A stretch of DNA of 64,000 bases, taken from NCBI GenBank assembly GCA_014727915.1, contig WJMO01000005.1, positions 248,001-312,000 of the forward strand, read 5' to 3'. The notes below the pieces were generated by a model, which worked only from the letters and a program-made list of their open reading frames with translations, had not been told where the DNA came from and searched no databases. Both the position numbers and the translations under genes were made by a program. Every line of letters starts with the position of its first letter. The first letter of the stretch is position 1. This stretch comes from Candidatus Altarchaeales archaeon (GTDB taxonomy: Archaea > Altiarchaeota > Altiarchaeia > IMC4 > SCGC-AAA252-I15). Shown here in pieces: positions 1 to 9,242 of the stretch.

Positions 1-556
1 CGGGCGCCTGTGACACTAGTATCATGCCCACCAGCAGGCGGGTGAATGTGTCCTTTGCGTTGGCCCTCCCCTGGGGCGATCCTGCCATGAATATGAGGTA
101 TGCTGCCACTATGATTATGCCAAAGATGTATACTATCTGTAGCGCCTCCATGACCCTCATGTTTATGACCCTTATGTTCGGGTCCACAGGCATCTGTATG
201 GATATCTCCACGGCCTTGCCTTCCTCGTTGGTGTATACGACATATGGGTCGCAGAGTCCGCTGCTCGAGTATACGCATGGGTTTATCTGGGACATTATGA
301 CCGTGGGTCGCATCATCGTCACCACCCCATACGCCCCCCATTCAACCAGGTATGTTATCATGGATTCGACGACGTTCTCCCAGAAGTTGTCCCACATGTC
401 GACGAAGAAGTCCTTCGTCGCCTCCAGGTTCTCCTCGAAGTAATGCCAGTAGACGTCCCAGTTCACTCCCGCAGATACGTTTTGCACGGATAGCAGGGCC
501 AACGCTATGACTGCGAGCGCGAGCACCAGCTTCCTGCGGTTATGCAATGTTTTCAC
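1..556 (-). CDS. Secreted/polytopic membrane protein, VirB6/TrbL-like, partial (runs off window start)
   Basis: Not in ORF track (GTG start, truncated). Reverse-complement translation MKTLHNRRKLVLALAVIALALLSVQNVSAGVNWDVYWHYFEENLEATKDFFVDMW...ALQIVYIFGIIIVAAYLIFMAGSPQGRANAKDTFTRLLVGMILVSQAP is open to the window edge. It has a signal peptide and TM segments, and its GTG start overlaps the TGA of the upstream CDS. Confidence 0.75.
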   Translation of the reverse strand, partial: MKTLHNRRKLVLALAVIALALLSVQNVSAGVNWDVYWHYFEENLEATKDFFVDMWDNFWENVVESMITYLVEWGAYGVVTMMRPTVIMSQINPCVYSSSGLCDPYVVYTNEEGKAVEISIQMPVDPNIRVINMRVMEALQIVYIFGIIIVAAYLIFMAGSPQGRANAKDTFTRLLVGMILVSQAP

Positions 557-3500
557 GGCCAATTACCTTGGTTCTGCCTTCTTCTCATCTCCATGAAGAA
601 GTCCAGCATGTTGTCCGATTGGGTGCGGTTCTGGTCTCTGCTGTCCATGTTCCCCAAACTGAATGACTGGCGCATGTTCCTCCTCCAGGGAGCAGCCCTC
701 CTTGCGTCATATCCTATTATCCTATTATGTAGGGATTGTGCCAGCTGGTCGTACTCGGTCTGCTGGGCGTCCGTCCTCTGTGCTAGGCCCTTTAGTGTGT
801 CCAACCTGTCCAGGTCGGTGCCATAGGCGTCTAGGACACCTGTCACCTGACGGTCTGATATGCCCGTGGCGGCAGGGTCCATCAGCCCGTTGTCGAATCT
901 GTCGTTCCAGTCCGTGTCGCTCATCATATGAGGGCTTGGGGCCGCTGCTCCTGTCTGCTCGCTGTGCCATTCCCGTATGGCTGCCGCGGCACCGCCTGTG
1001 ACTTCCCGCCTTTCCGCGCCCCAGCTGTTACCGTGCCTGAATACACGGTCGCCTTCGATTGTGTACATTTCACCAGTATCCCCGTACACTCTGTTGCCTC
1101 TTATCTGGTATTCCATCCCTCCAGTAGCTGATGTTCTGCCCAGCTGCGCCAGCGTCCTGCTATGTTCCGCTTCGAACTCTCTCATCTCAGGGTTTCCTCC
1201 CTTGTTGGGGCTCACCGTTCCCCTTGCGCTGACCAGGTCGTCCCTCGCCTGCTGTTGCTCGAACCTCTCCCGGTGGCTGTCGTATGCGGTGTTCTGTGCC
1301 ATCGCCAAGGCCTGGGCTTCGAAGTTGGGGTCGCTTGGGTTCATGCCACTTGCCCTCAGCTGGGACTTAGCAGCCTTCAAGTGCTTTTTCCTGCCCCTAC
1401 CCCAGAGTCCCTGCCATACCGCTTGCCTTTCGACCATCTCATTTGCCATGTTGTCCCTGACTGCCTCGGTGTTGAGGCCGTGCTCGTCCATCGCCCGGCT
1501 CTTCGCTGTGGCGTCCGCCTGATTCTGCTGGGCCCTTGTCAAGACGGCCGTCCTATCTCCGTAGGCCTGCTGCTTCGCCCTTTCCATGTCCCCTCCGTTC
1601 TGGTCCAGGTAGTCCACCTTCTGGGATGCTGTCAGCTGGTCCCATACGGCGTCCCTGCTGTATCCTTCCTGGTGCGCAGAGTCCAGGCTGTTCCATACGT
1701 TGTCCTGGTCTCCCTTGTCGTTCAAAGCCAGCTGCCCTGCAGTCTTCCCCGCCTGGACGAGTTGTTCCGGAGTCAGCATGTCGGTGGACTCCCGGAAAGC
1801 TAGCCTCTTGGCGGAGTCCGTGTTCCCCCCTGTTATGTTGAGGTAGTCCGTCTGTTGCTGTGACGTTAGCGAGCTCCACACTCCCTCGGTCATGTAGTTC
1901 TGCCTTTCCTCCTGGGTCAGGGCTCCGCTGTTCCAGAGCGCGTCCGCCCTCACCTGCCGGCTGCGGTCCGCGCCGGAGGTGCTGACTCCATCCTCTCCAA
2001 AACGCTGCAGGCCGTCCTGGTAGGCGTTCGCCAATGCGATCCCCCTGACACCTTCTTCGTCGGCGTTCGGGTTAGCAGTTCTCGCCTGCTCTATGTAATT
2101 TTCCTGTGTATTCGTGTCAAGACTGTTCCAGTATTGGTTGGCTCTACGGTATTCTCTCCTACCCTGGGTGTATGCCTGGTCCCTCGCTTGGAGGGCGTCA
2201 CTCTGGTCCTGCCTAGATACCCTGAGGTTCCTCTGGGCGGTCTGGTTAGCCGTCTGCGCGGCTGTCAGATTAGCCGTCAGCTGGGCTCCGTTGTAGTTCC
2301 TGTTGAACCACTGGTCCACGTGCTGGTCGAACAAGGCCCTCTGCGTGGGGTCTAATGTCGAGGGGTCGACGCCCCTCCATGTCCTTGAGTTCCTGACATC
2401 CCGTTCCGCGTTCTGCCGGGCCTGGTCGTATGCGCTCTGGGCGTTGGCTTCGCTGGTCTGCGCGGTGTTGGCGGAGTTCTGGGCGGTGTTCAGGCTGTTA
2501 CTGGCGTTCGTGACCCTCGTGTCGTGCTGCTGCCTGTTGTTCACGAACTGGTCCCTTACGGTCTCATTGCCCCAACCCATCGAATCCGCCTGGCTCTGGC
2601 CAGCGGCATTTACTGTGTGCAAGCCAGCCTGCAATTCCCTCGCATAATGGTTGAAGGCATTCTCCTTAGCTGCGGTCTCTTCGGGCGACCCTGCTGCCAT
2701 GCCCGGATCCCACCCGAACCGTTTCTTCTGGTCGTCGGACATCTTACCCCAGAGTTCGTCCCGCAGGGGCTCGTGCATTGTGTTGGCCTGCCTGTCAAGC
2801 CGATTGGCCGGCCCTCTCCTTCCCTGGCTCCTTGCCTGCGCCGCCTGCTGCCGTGTCTGCCGCCTCTGATCCCCCATCTCCGCCAGCCTCTCAGTGAAGC
2901 TTGGGCTTCCGTCGTCGGGTCGCTGGCTCAGTTGCCGCATGAACTCCTCGTCCTCTCTCATGGTCTTGCCCGCCGGCTGAAGTATCTTGGCGCCTATAGC
3001 GGTCGTCAATGCGGCGACTCCAACGAAACCTGTTATTGACATTCCCAGCCCAGGAGCTGCCAGTATTGCGACGGGCAATGCGATGCCCACGGCGGTCATA
3101 GCGGCTGAGACCATCGGAGGGGCTCCCTTGGAACCTCCTTCCTCGTAGCTCTTGTAAAGGTTGTCCGCTCCCCTGGCCAAATTCCTCCTCACGCCACGGA
3201 AGCTGTGGACTCCATAGTTGAATTTTTGCTCTCCGGTCCTCGAGTCCTGCGTCCACCACCCGGTCATATAGTAAGACGCTCCTAAGAGCGTTCTACCAAC
3301 ACCCCAGTCGCCGATGCTATGCCTTAGAAAACCCCTCAAGGCGTATCCTACAGGAACCAGCAGAAGCTTCGGGGATAGGTTTGCGGCCAGTCCCATGCCC
3401 AGCCAGTAGGCCTTGCTCCAACCGCTCCTTGACGTGGCATACCTGACTCCATAGTATTGCTGTGCTGTCATCTCGTCTGGCCGGGTGCCTGCGGTTACCG

Positions 3501-4905
3501 CGGTTCCGAATGCCGCCCTGGTGGCCCGCTCGCCCCAGCTGACATCCCCCCATCCTCCGACCTCTCTTTCTCTGCCCCCGAGCGCCGAACCATATACCAT
3601 CGGGGGCTCTCCGTCCGGGCCCTGACCGATCGGCTGATGCCCGCCCCACGGGCTGTGGGGTTGTGAGGTGGCCGCGGAAGACGGAGGTCCTCCACCCCTG
3701 TCCGGGTAGCTGTGCCCTGCGGCCGACTCCCTTGGTCCCTCCAATCTGGCGTCTGACCTCTGCTGGATGTAAGCTGCCTGCGTGAACGCCTGACCCCCGT
3801 AGCCTTGCATCACATAGCCTACGAAAGCCAGCCTCGCGCTGCCCGTCGTCTGCGCCACGAATATGGTGCCCGACCCTACGGTGCTGAGCATCCCTGTGAT
3901 CATCATCGGCGACAATCCGATAAGCATGTATGCTATCAGCGCGGCTATGGCAGGGCCAGGGTTCAAATAGTCGAATGGCGACTGCAGTATCATCCAGGAC
4001 AGCACTATGAACACGGACATCGGTATGGGCATCATCGCCCATGTTATCGTCCACTTGGCCAGCTTGTATCCTATGCCCTTGAGGAAGTCGAATGCGAGGC
4101 AGAATATCGTGAACGGGAACAGCGCTCCGAACACCAGCACCATGTTGTACCTGACCGCGAGTACGAGGTATGGCAGGAAGATCATCGCGAGTATCATGCA
4201 TATTATCCCGAGTATCAGCGGCCATCCTATGCCGAAGGTGAAGAACGCTATCAATGCGATGGCTCCCGTTGCCATCCCTGCCCCGGCCGCGGCAGGCCCC
4301 ATCCCTACTATGGGGTCCCACGACACAGGCACACCTCCTATAGTCAGTATCTGGTGCACTATGAAGTTGTTCAGCTCCAGTAGCATGTCGTACATGGGGA
4401 ACGCGAGCCCGGAGAAGACCAACCCCATTATGAGCTTTTGGAGCATGGACTTCGCCTGGGTCCTGACTCTGGGAGCGGTCGCACCCCATATGAAGTATAC
4501 GGCAACCAGGAGTATCAGGACCATGTACAGGGGGACGAGTATCTGCATTATGATCCTCCCCACCGTCTGGATGACTGGATGGGTTGTGTCAGCGCATTTC
4601 ATGCCTCCCGGGTTGTTGCACCCTGCGAACATATAGCTCATGAAGGTGTTCTTGTACTCCTTGAGGGAGTCCGACATGAGCGACTGCAGGTTGTCCCCTC
4701 CCTTCTTTAAGATGCCTGTTGAATCCCCTTTTGCGCCTGCCTTCGTCGGGCTGTCAGAGCCCTCACGGTCGTGGAATGACGTCTTGGGGCTTCCGACGGT
4801 ATCTCCAGGGGCTGCGAAAGCGGTCGATAAGAACAATAGTACGGCGGTGGCGGAGATCAGTAATAGTAGGCCTCTTCGGTTGACCTGGGTCATAGTAAAT
4901 AACAT
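553..4905 (-). CDS. Large VirB6/TrbL-like polytopic membrane protein with long hydrophilic, Q/A-rich repeat C-terminus
   Basis: 1450-aa ORF; N-terminal signal-like segment; multiple TM helices in the first ~400 aa; motif PLYMVLILLVAVYFIWGATAPRVRTQAKSMLQKLIMGLVFSGLAFPMYDMLL shared in layout with the downstream partial gene; coiled, repeat-like C-terminal half. Confidence 0.7.
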   Translation of the reverse strand: MLFTMTQVNRRGLLLLISATAVLLFLSTAFAAPGDTVGSPKTSFHDREGSDSPTKAGAKGDSTGILKKGGDNLQSLMSDSLKEYKNTFMSYMFAGCNNPGGMKCADTTHPVIQTVGRIIMQILVPLYMVLILLVAVYFIWGATAPRVRTQAKSMLQKLIMGLVFSGLAFPMYDMLLELNNFIVHQILTIGGVPVSWDPIVGMGPAAAGAGMATGAIALIAFFTFGIGWPLILGIICMILAMIFLPYLVLAVRYNMVLVFGALFPFTIFCLAFDFLKGIGYKLAKWTITWAMMPIPMSVFIVLSWMILQSPFDYLNPGPAIAALIAYMLIGLSPMMITGMLSTVGSGTIFVAQTTGSARLAFVGYVMQGYGGQAFTQAAYIQQRSDARLEGPRESAAGHSYPDRGGGPPSSAATSQPHSPWGGHQPIGQGPDGEPPMVYGSALGGREREVGGWGDVSWGERATRAAFGTAVTAGTRPDEMTAQQYYGVRYATSRSGWSKAYWLGMGLAANLSPKLLLVPVGYALRGFLRHSIGDWGVGRTLLGASYYMTGWWTQDSRTGEQKFNYGVHSFRGVRRNLARGADNLYKSYEEGGSKGAPPMVSAAMTAVGIALPVAILAAPGLGMSITGFVGVAALTTAIGAKILQPAGKTMREDEEFMRQLSQRPDDGSPSFTERLAEMGDQRRQTRQQAAQARSQGRRGPANRLDRQANTMHEPLRDELWGKMSDDQKKRFGWDPGMAAGSPEETAAKENAFNHYARELQAGLHTVNAAGQSQADSMGWGNETVRDQFVNNRQQHDTRVTNASNSLNTAQNSANTAQTSEANAQSAYDQARQNAERDVRNSRTWRGVDPSTLDPTQRALFDQHVDQWFNRNYNGAQLTANLTAAQTANQTAQRNLRVSRQDQSDALQARDQAYTQGRREYRRANQYWNSLDTNTQENYIEQARTANPNADEEGVRGIALANAYQDGLQRFGEDGVSTSGADRSRQVRADALWNSGALTQEERQNYMTEGVWSSLTSQQQTDYLNITGGNTDSAKRLAFRESTDMLTPEQLVQAGKTAGQLALNDKGDQDNVWNSLDSAHQEGYSRDAVWDQLTASQKVDYLDQNGGDMERAKQQAYGDRTAVLTRAQQNQADATAKSRAMDEHGLNTEAVRDNMANEMVERQAVWQGLWGRGRKKHLKAAKSQLRASGMNPSDPNFEAQALAMAQNTAYDSHRERFEQQQARDDLVSARGTVSPNKGGNPEMREFEAEHSRTLAQLGRTSATGGMEYQIRGNRVYGDTGEMYTIEGDRVFRHGNSWGAERREVTGGAAAAIREWHSEQTGAAAPSPHMMSDTDWNDRFDNGLMDPAATGISDRQVTGVLDAYGTDLDRLDTLKGLAQRTDAQQTEYDQLAQSLHNRIIGYDARRAAPWRRNMRQSFSLGNMDSRDQNRTQSDNMLDFFMEMRRRQNQGNWP

Positions 4906-4946
4906 TAAATCTTGAGATATTTATTTAGTATAATATACTGTTTCCC

Positions 4947-5657
4947 TCAGTTTCCCGATAATATCTCAGGCATCCTCCCCCATGCGCCCACCGTATCGTC
5001 TTTCACTATCAGGACGCCCCTTATGCCCCCGATACTCCTTGCTTTTTCTATGGCCTTCTCCACGTCACCCGCCTCACATACTACATTGGCTATCGCCGTT
5101 GCCGCAGCGTCCGCTATAGCGCCCTTGTCTGCGAACACTGTGACGGAGTCGGCTTCTCCCAGGCTGATGCTGTGCCCCACGGAACCCGAGCTGGTGCATA
5201 TGTTGCAGGGTGTCTCGCCCGCAGTAACCCTTAATGCTATCCTGCCTGTTGTGCTCGATGGCCCCGAGTCCAAACCCACTATCATCTCGTCTTTTGTCTT
5301 CAGGTATATGTCTCCCCCGTTCTCCACTATGACTTCCTGCGCGCCTTTTGACACTATGTATTCGCCTATCAGATGGGAGAATGTCCCTGCCACGGCTGCC
5401 ATCGGCCCCACATCGCACTCTCCTGACGCTTCTATCAGGCTCCTGACTATCTCCGGGGCTGAAGGGTCTTCTTCAACGGGCTCATATGTTGACTTGAACA
5501 GCGGGTTCCTGTTTATGTAATCGACAAGCAGGTTGTAGTGTCTGATCAGTTCGTCCAGTGCGTCAACCTGAGCGTCAACGTCCGATTTGACCTTGATGTG
5601 GGTCTCACCGTAGTCGAGGCCGAAGGAGTTGAGAGGACGGTCGGTCAATCCCATCAC
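4947..5657 (-). CDS. UPF0280 / COG2122 family protein (implicated in homocysteine biosynthesis)
   Basis: 236 aa; GMPAVAGTFSH-like region, NGGDIYLKT, 'TSSGSVGHSISLGEADSVTVFADKGAIADAAATAIAN' typical of UPF0280; in operon with COG1900 and NIL-ferredoxin genes. Confidence 0.85.
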   Translation of the reverse strand: MMGLTDRPLNSFGLDYGETHIKVKSDVDAQVDALDELIRHYNLLVDYINRNPLFKSTYEPVEEDPSAPEIVRSLIEASGECDVGPMAAVAGTFSHLIGEYIVSKGAQEVIVENGGDIYLKTKDEMIVGLDSGPSSTTGRIALRVTAGETPCNICTSSGSVGHSISLGEADSVTVFADKGAIADAAATAIANVVCEAGDVEKAIEKARSIGGIRGVLIVKDDTVGAWGRMPEILSGN

Positions 5658-6049
5658 CCCTCTTGGAGGCTCAGCGCCCTAACGGGGCAGACTTCTATGC
5701 ATGCCTTGCACCGGATGCATTCGTCTTTGTCCAACTGCATCTTCCAGTCCTTGATTGTGATGGCCTTTGTGGGGCATACTCCATAGCATGCGCAGCAGTC
5801 AATGCATCGGTCGTCGTCTTTCAGGATGGTGCTCTCCAGCTTCTCCACCTCGACACTGTGCTTTCTGAGGTAGTCTGTGAGCTTCTTCTGCTTTTTATCG
5901 TCTCCTAAGACGGCGACTACCATCATTCCCTTGCTGTACTCCACGTCCGCCAGGAGTATGTTGACCATGACGCCAGTCTCTAGTATAGCCTCTGCTAGCG
6001 CTGGCTTCTTCACCTCATCCGTGGAATACTTCAGGACGTACTTGTTCAT
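5654..6049 (-). CDS. NIL domain + 4Fe-4S ferredoxin protein (MA1822-like)
   Basis: 131 aa; two CxxCxxCxxxC clusters (CIDCCACYGVCP, CIRCKACIEVCP) after an NIL-like N-terminus; ATGA overlap with downstream gene. Confidence 0.85.
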   Translation of the reverse strand: MNKYVLKYSTDEVKKPALAEAILETGVMVNILLADVEYSKGMMVVAVLGDDKKQKKLTDYLRKHSVEVEKLESTILKDDDRCIDCCACYGVCPTKAITIKDWKMQLDKDECIRCKACIEVCPVRALSLQEG

Positions 6050-7551
6050 TTGCTCAACCTCCCGTATACCCTGTTTATGTCTGACACGGTTATTATGCCC
6101 TTGATCTTCCCCTCATCGTCGACGACGGGGGTCGCGTTGTAGCCGTGCTTCTCCAGCTTCCTTGACGTCTCGTCTATTGTGTCTGTCGATTTTGAGGTTA
6201 TGACGTTCCGTGTCATCACCTCCGAGAGCTTCCTCTTACCCTGGGACAGTGCCTTGGTGAAGTCGAAGGAGGTCACGATGCCGACGACCTTGCCTTCACC
6301 GTTGACTATGGGTATCTGGTCGACTCCCTTCTCCACCATCAGCTCCGACACCTTCTTCAGCGAGTCCTTCTCTGATGCCGTGTGCACCTTCCTCGTCATC
6401 CCGTCCGAAACATGGTATGTCCTGTCCCTGACTTTCATGGCCTTGACTTCTCTCTTGCCTGGCAGGCTCTCCACGCCGTTGGCTAACGTGAACTCTCCCT
6501 CTTCGATCCACTTCTTCAGCTCGTCCATGATGTCATATGCTATCTTGAAGCTGGACAGGGGGGCGGCCTTCACCTTATCCCCGTTCAACTCTACCTTGCC
6601 TGTTATGAGCTCGCTGTATCTCACCTTCCTGAGCACTGGCCTGTCAATCCTTGGAACGCCATAGTCGGTCAGGCTAGATTCTATCTCGTCGTTGGTGACC
6701 GCGGTCGACCTGGCGAGCTCATCGTTCAATATGGGTATTGGGATTCCGATGCCGACGAACAGGCTTGTCCCGTACTCTGGCAGCGTCCCGCCCCTCACAT
6801 AGTCTGTGCTCATGTCTCTCAGCTCTCCCTTGACCGCGATCGTGCCCAGTTGCGTCTGGGGCGAGTGCTGTGTTCCCTCCCCCACTATCCTTCCCTGGGC
6901 TCCTCCGAGGAATATCTTGGTGCCGAAACCGATCGTCCTGTACTCGGGGTCGTTGTTCAAGGGGCTTATGTGTCCCGTGCCTGCGAAGTTTATGTTCCCC
7001 GCGTTTGGCAGCAGCGTGCCCATGTACGTCCTTATCTTCCGGTCTGACAGGTTGACTGCGGACACATAGCGTTGATAGTTGTTGCGGGGATTGTAAAGGT
7101 AGGCTTGGTTCAGGTCATCCAATGTTACTGTGGTTTCGAGCCTTCTCTTGGGGTAGCAGTCCGTAGGGTATGCTGTTGCTCTGACCTTTATCTCCTTCCT
7201 GGCGATGAGGTCTTCGATGACGTGGCTTCCACCGTATTCGAATCCACGGTCCTGGCTAAGTTCCGTCGCTCCTATGTAGCAGTCCACTGCCGCGAGACCG
7301 GCGTATGCTTCCACCTCGTTCAGCCAGACCCTCTGCATCTTGATGGGTGGGTTGCTGTGCCCGAAGTTCAGGAAGGCTCCGGATGAGCACATCGCGCCGT
7401 ACGTCCCTGTTGTCACGACGTCCACTTCCTTGGCCGCCTTCTCCGCTCCTTTCTCGGCGACTATCTCTGGCATCTCATCGGCTCTCACGACTACTGCGTC
7501 GCCCTTCCTTATCTTCTCGTTGATTTCGGCTATCGTCTTTACCATTGACAA
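6046..7551 (-). CDS. Homocysteine biosynthesis protein (COG1900, MA1821-like) with C-terminal tandem CBS domains
   Basis: 501 aa; TTGTYGAMCSSGAFLNFGHSNPPIKMQRVWLNEVEAYAGLAAVDCYIGATEL is characteristic of COG1900; C-terminal two CBS repeats (VSELMVEKGVDQIPIVNGEGKVVGIVTSFD ... HGYNATPVVDDEGKIKGIITVSDI). Confidence 0.9.
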   Translation of the reverse strand: MSMVKTIAEINEKIRKGDAVVVRADEMPEIVAEKGAEKAAKEVDVVTTGTYGAMCSSGAFLNFGHSNPPIKMQRVWLNEVEAYAGLAAVDCYIGATELSQDRGFEYGGSHVIEDLIARKEIKVRATAYPTDCYPKRRLETTVTLDDLNQAYLYNPRNNYQRYVSAVNLSDRKIRTYMGTLLPNAGNINFAGTGHISPLNNDPEYRTIGFGTKIFLGGAQGRIVGEGTQHSPQTQLGTIAVKGELRDMSTDYVRGGTLPEYGTSLFVGIGIPIPILNDELARSTAVTNDEIESSLTDYGVPRIDRPVLRKVRYSELITGKVELNGDKVKAAPLSSFKIAYDIMDELKKWIEEGEFTLANGVESLPGKREVKAMKVRDRTYHVSDGMTRKVHTASEKDSLKKVSELMVEKGVDQIPIVNGEGKVVGIVTSFDFTKALSQGKRKLSEVMTRNVITSKSTDTIDETSRKLEKHGYNATPVVDDEGKIKGIITVSDINRVYGRLSK

Positions 7552-7590
7552 AAAACAGTGTTATTCTCATATAAATACTTGCCTATTTTT

Positions 7591-7713
7591 ATTATGCATT
7601 TATGCATAATTATGTTTTTGGGCATATTCAAAGCCGCAAAATCCACTTAAACCCAAACCTTTTTAACACATAGTCGAATATGCATATGCATTGGTGAATA
7701 TGCGCCGGTGCAT
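7591..7713. promoter_or_regulatory. Cluster of ATGCAT-core inverted repeats in divergent promoter (putative operators)
   Basis: ATTATGCAT-TT-ATGCATAAT (7591-7610, 9-bp perfect arms), ATGCATATGCAT (7680-7691, perfect 12-bp palindrome), ATGCGCCGGTGCAT (7700-7713, near-palindrome). Confidence 0.55.
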
Positions 7714-7755
7714 ACTGTGGGAGCACCTCAGGGGTGGGGTGTCTAAGCAGGTGAT

Positions 7756-8319
7756 GTGATGCAGCTTCCACCGTTGGCTGAAATAGAGAAGCTCAGGAAG
7801 AGACTGGGTCTCACCCAGACGGAACTTGCAGTCAAGGCAGAGGTCAGCCAGAGCCTCATAGCACGCTTGGAAGCCGGCACTGTAGACCCGCGCTACAGCA
7901 AGGTAGCCAAGATATTCCTCGCCCTCGACGAGATGAAGGGCAAGGAACTGGAAGCCCAGCAGATCATGACCAAAGGCGTCGTGGGAATACAGCACACCGC
8001 GTCCATCGAATACGCGGCGACCAAGCTGAAGAAACACAACCTGAGCCAGATGCCCGTATTCGACGGCGACAAGGCCATAGGATCGTTCTCCGAGAAAGTC
8101 GTATTAGGCCTCATATCCAAGGGCGCCGACGCCAAGACATTCTCCAAGGAAGAGGTGGGCGAACACATGGAGGAATCATTCCCGACGGTCAAACCTGAGA
8201 CTCCCCTGAGCGTGGTCTCAGCCCTCCTGGAGCATAACACAGCCGTGGTAGTGCAGGAGCAGGGAAAGAACATTGGAATAATAACTAAAGCCGACCTATT
8301 GAAGGTCGTCCACAAATAG
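7756..8319 (+). CDS. HTH (XRE-type) + tandem CBS domain transcriptional regulator
   Basis: 187 aa; LRKRLGLTQTELAVKAEVSQSLIARLEAGTVDPRYSKVAKI helix-turn-helix followed by two CBS repeats; divergent from the COG1900 operon. GTG start at 7756 or ATG at 7759. Confidence 0.9.
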   Translation: MMQLPPLAEIEKLRKRLGLTQTELAVKAEVSQSLIARLEAGTVDPRYSKVAKIFLALDEMKGKELEAQQIMTKGVVGIQHTASIEYAATKLKKHNLSQMPVFDGDKAIGSFSEKVVLGLISKGADAKTFSKEEVGEHMEESFPTVKPETPLSVVSALLEHNTAVVVQEQGKNIGIITKADLLKVVHK

Positions 8320-8328
8320 AAGCGAAAC

Positions 8329-9024
8329 CTAGCTGAATGCGACGTGTAACTGGTCCAACTCCCGGGCGAGCATCCTCAACTCAGCAGTCACCTCACTTGG
8401 CAGGTCGTACATGAGCAGATTGCCTATCCTGCTCTTGATCCTATGGTGCAAGTTGCTAGTGTCCCCGCCGTTGCCCTCGTAGTGGACTGGCGGCTGTTCC
8501 CTCTTCCCGTTGCCCTCCACCCTGGATTCGATCCAATTTAGGCTCCTCTCGATGCTGGCCTTCTTCCGGTCGGGCAGGTTGTCTGCTATGCCCTTCACCC
8601 AGTTGCCTCCCGAAGACTTCTTCTGCGTGGGCTTATCCCGGTTCTCCATGTCGCTGATGAGCCGGTTGAAAAAACCGTTACCCCCCGAACTCCCATTGCC
8701 CCCCGACGAAGATGACTTGCTGAACAGGTTCATCGTGCTCTGAGTCCGCCCGTTGGCAGATTCGCTCTGCTTCCTGACATGCCTGACTCTCCTGGGCTCC
8801 TCGGCGGGCATGGCCATCCGGAGCTCGTCCGAGAACTGCTTCTCCCTCGCATACTCCCGGTCCATCTGCTTGCTGGATAAAACGACGGTCTCGTTCTCAT
8901 AGTGTATGCCTCGCTTGTCACCGTAGACCTGCCTGCAAGCCAACTCGTTAGAAACCTTCTCCATAACCCCCTTACTCCAGGGGCCAGACCTTGTCCTTGT
9001 GCTGGTACAGCCGTTTATCCTCAT
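8329..9024 (-). CDS. Hypothetical hydrophilic protein with Ser/Gly linker
   Basis: 231-aa ORF filling the interval; no competing CDS; real start may be internal (MEKVSNEL..., 8964). Confidence 0.5.
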   Translation of the reverse strand: MRINGCTSTRTRSGPWSKGVMEKVSNELACRQVYGDKRGIHYENETVVLSSKQMDREYAREKQFSDELRMAMPAEEPRRVRHVRKQSESANGRTQSTMNLFSKSSSSGGNGSSGGNGFFNRLISDMENRDKPTQKKSSGGNWVKGIADNLPDRKKASIERSLNWIESRVEGNGKREQPPVHYEGNGGDTSNLHHRIKSRIGNLLMYDLPSEVTAELRMLARELDQLHVAFS

Positions 9025-9242
9025 GGAAAGTCACCAAACAGATTTGCTGCCAGCCAACCAAGTAGTTAATTATGCAAACCTGCATTAAAAAACCTTTCGG
9101 TTATTCTCACTGGTTTCTTTGTAGAAATATTGGGCTTTTCGGCTTTTTCCGGATTTTCCTGCGGTATCCTCCTTTTCCGGCCTTCTGTGTTTTCCATGGT
9201 CTTTTTTAATGGGGCTGCCACTATTAATGTGACTGTAGGAAC

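Noticed and set aside
3317-4489. 390-aa minus-strand ORF and overlapping plus-strand ORFs (3805-4383, 4007-4636)
   Set aside because: Shadow frames of the 1450-aa membrane protein; biased composition and no motifs.
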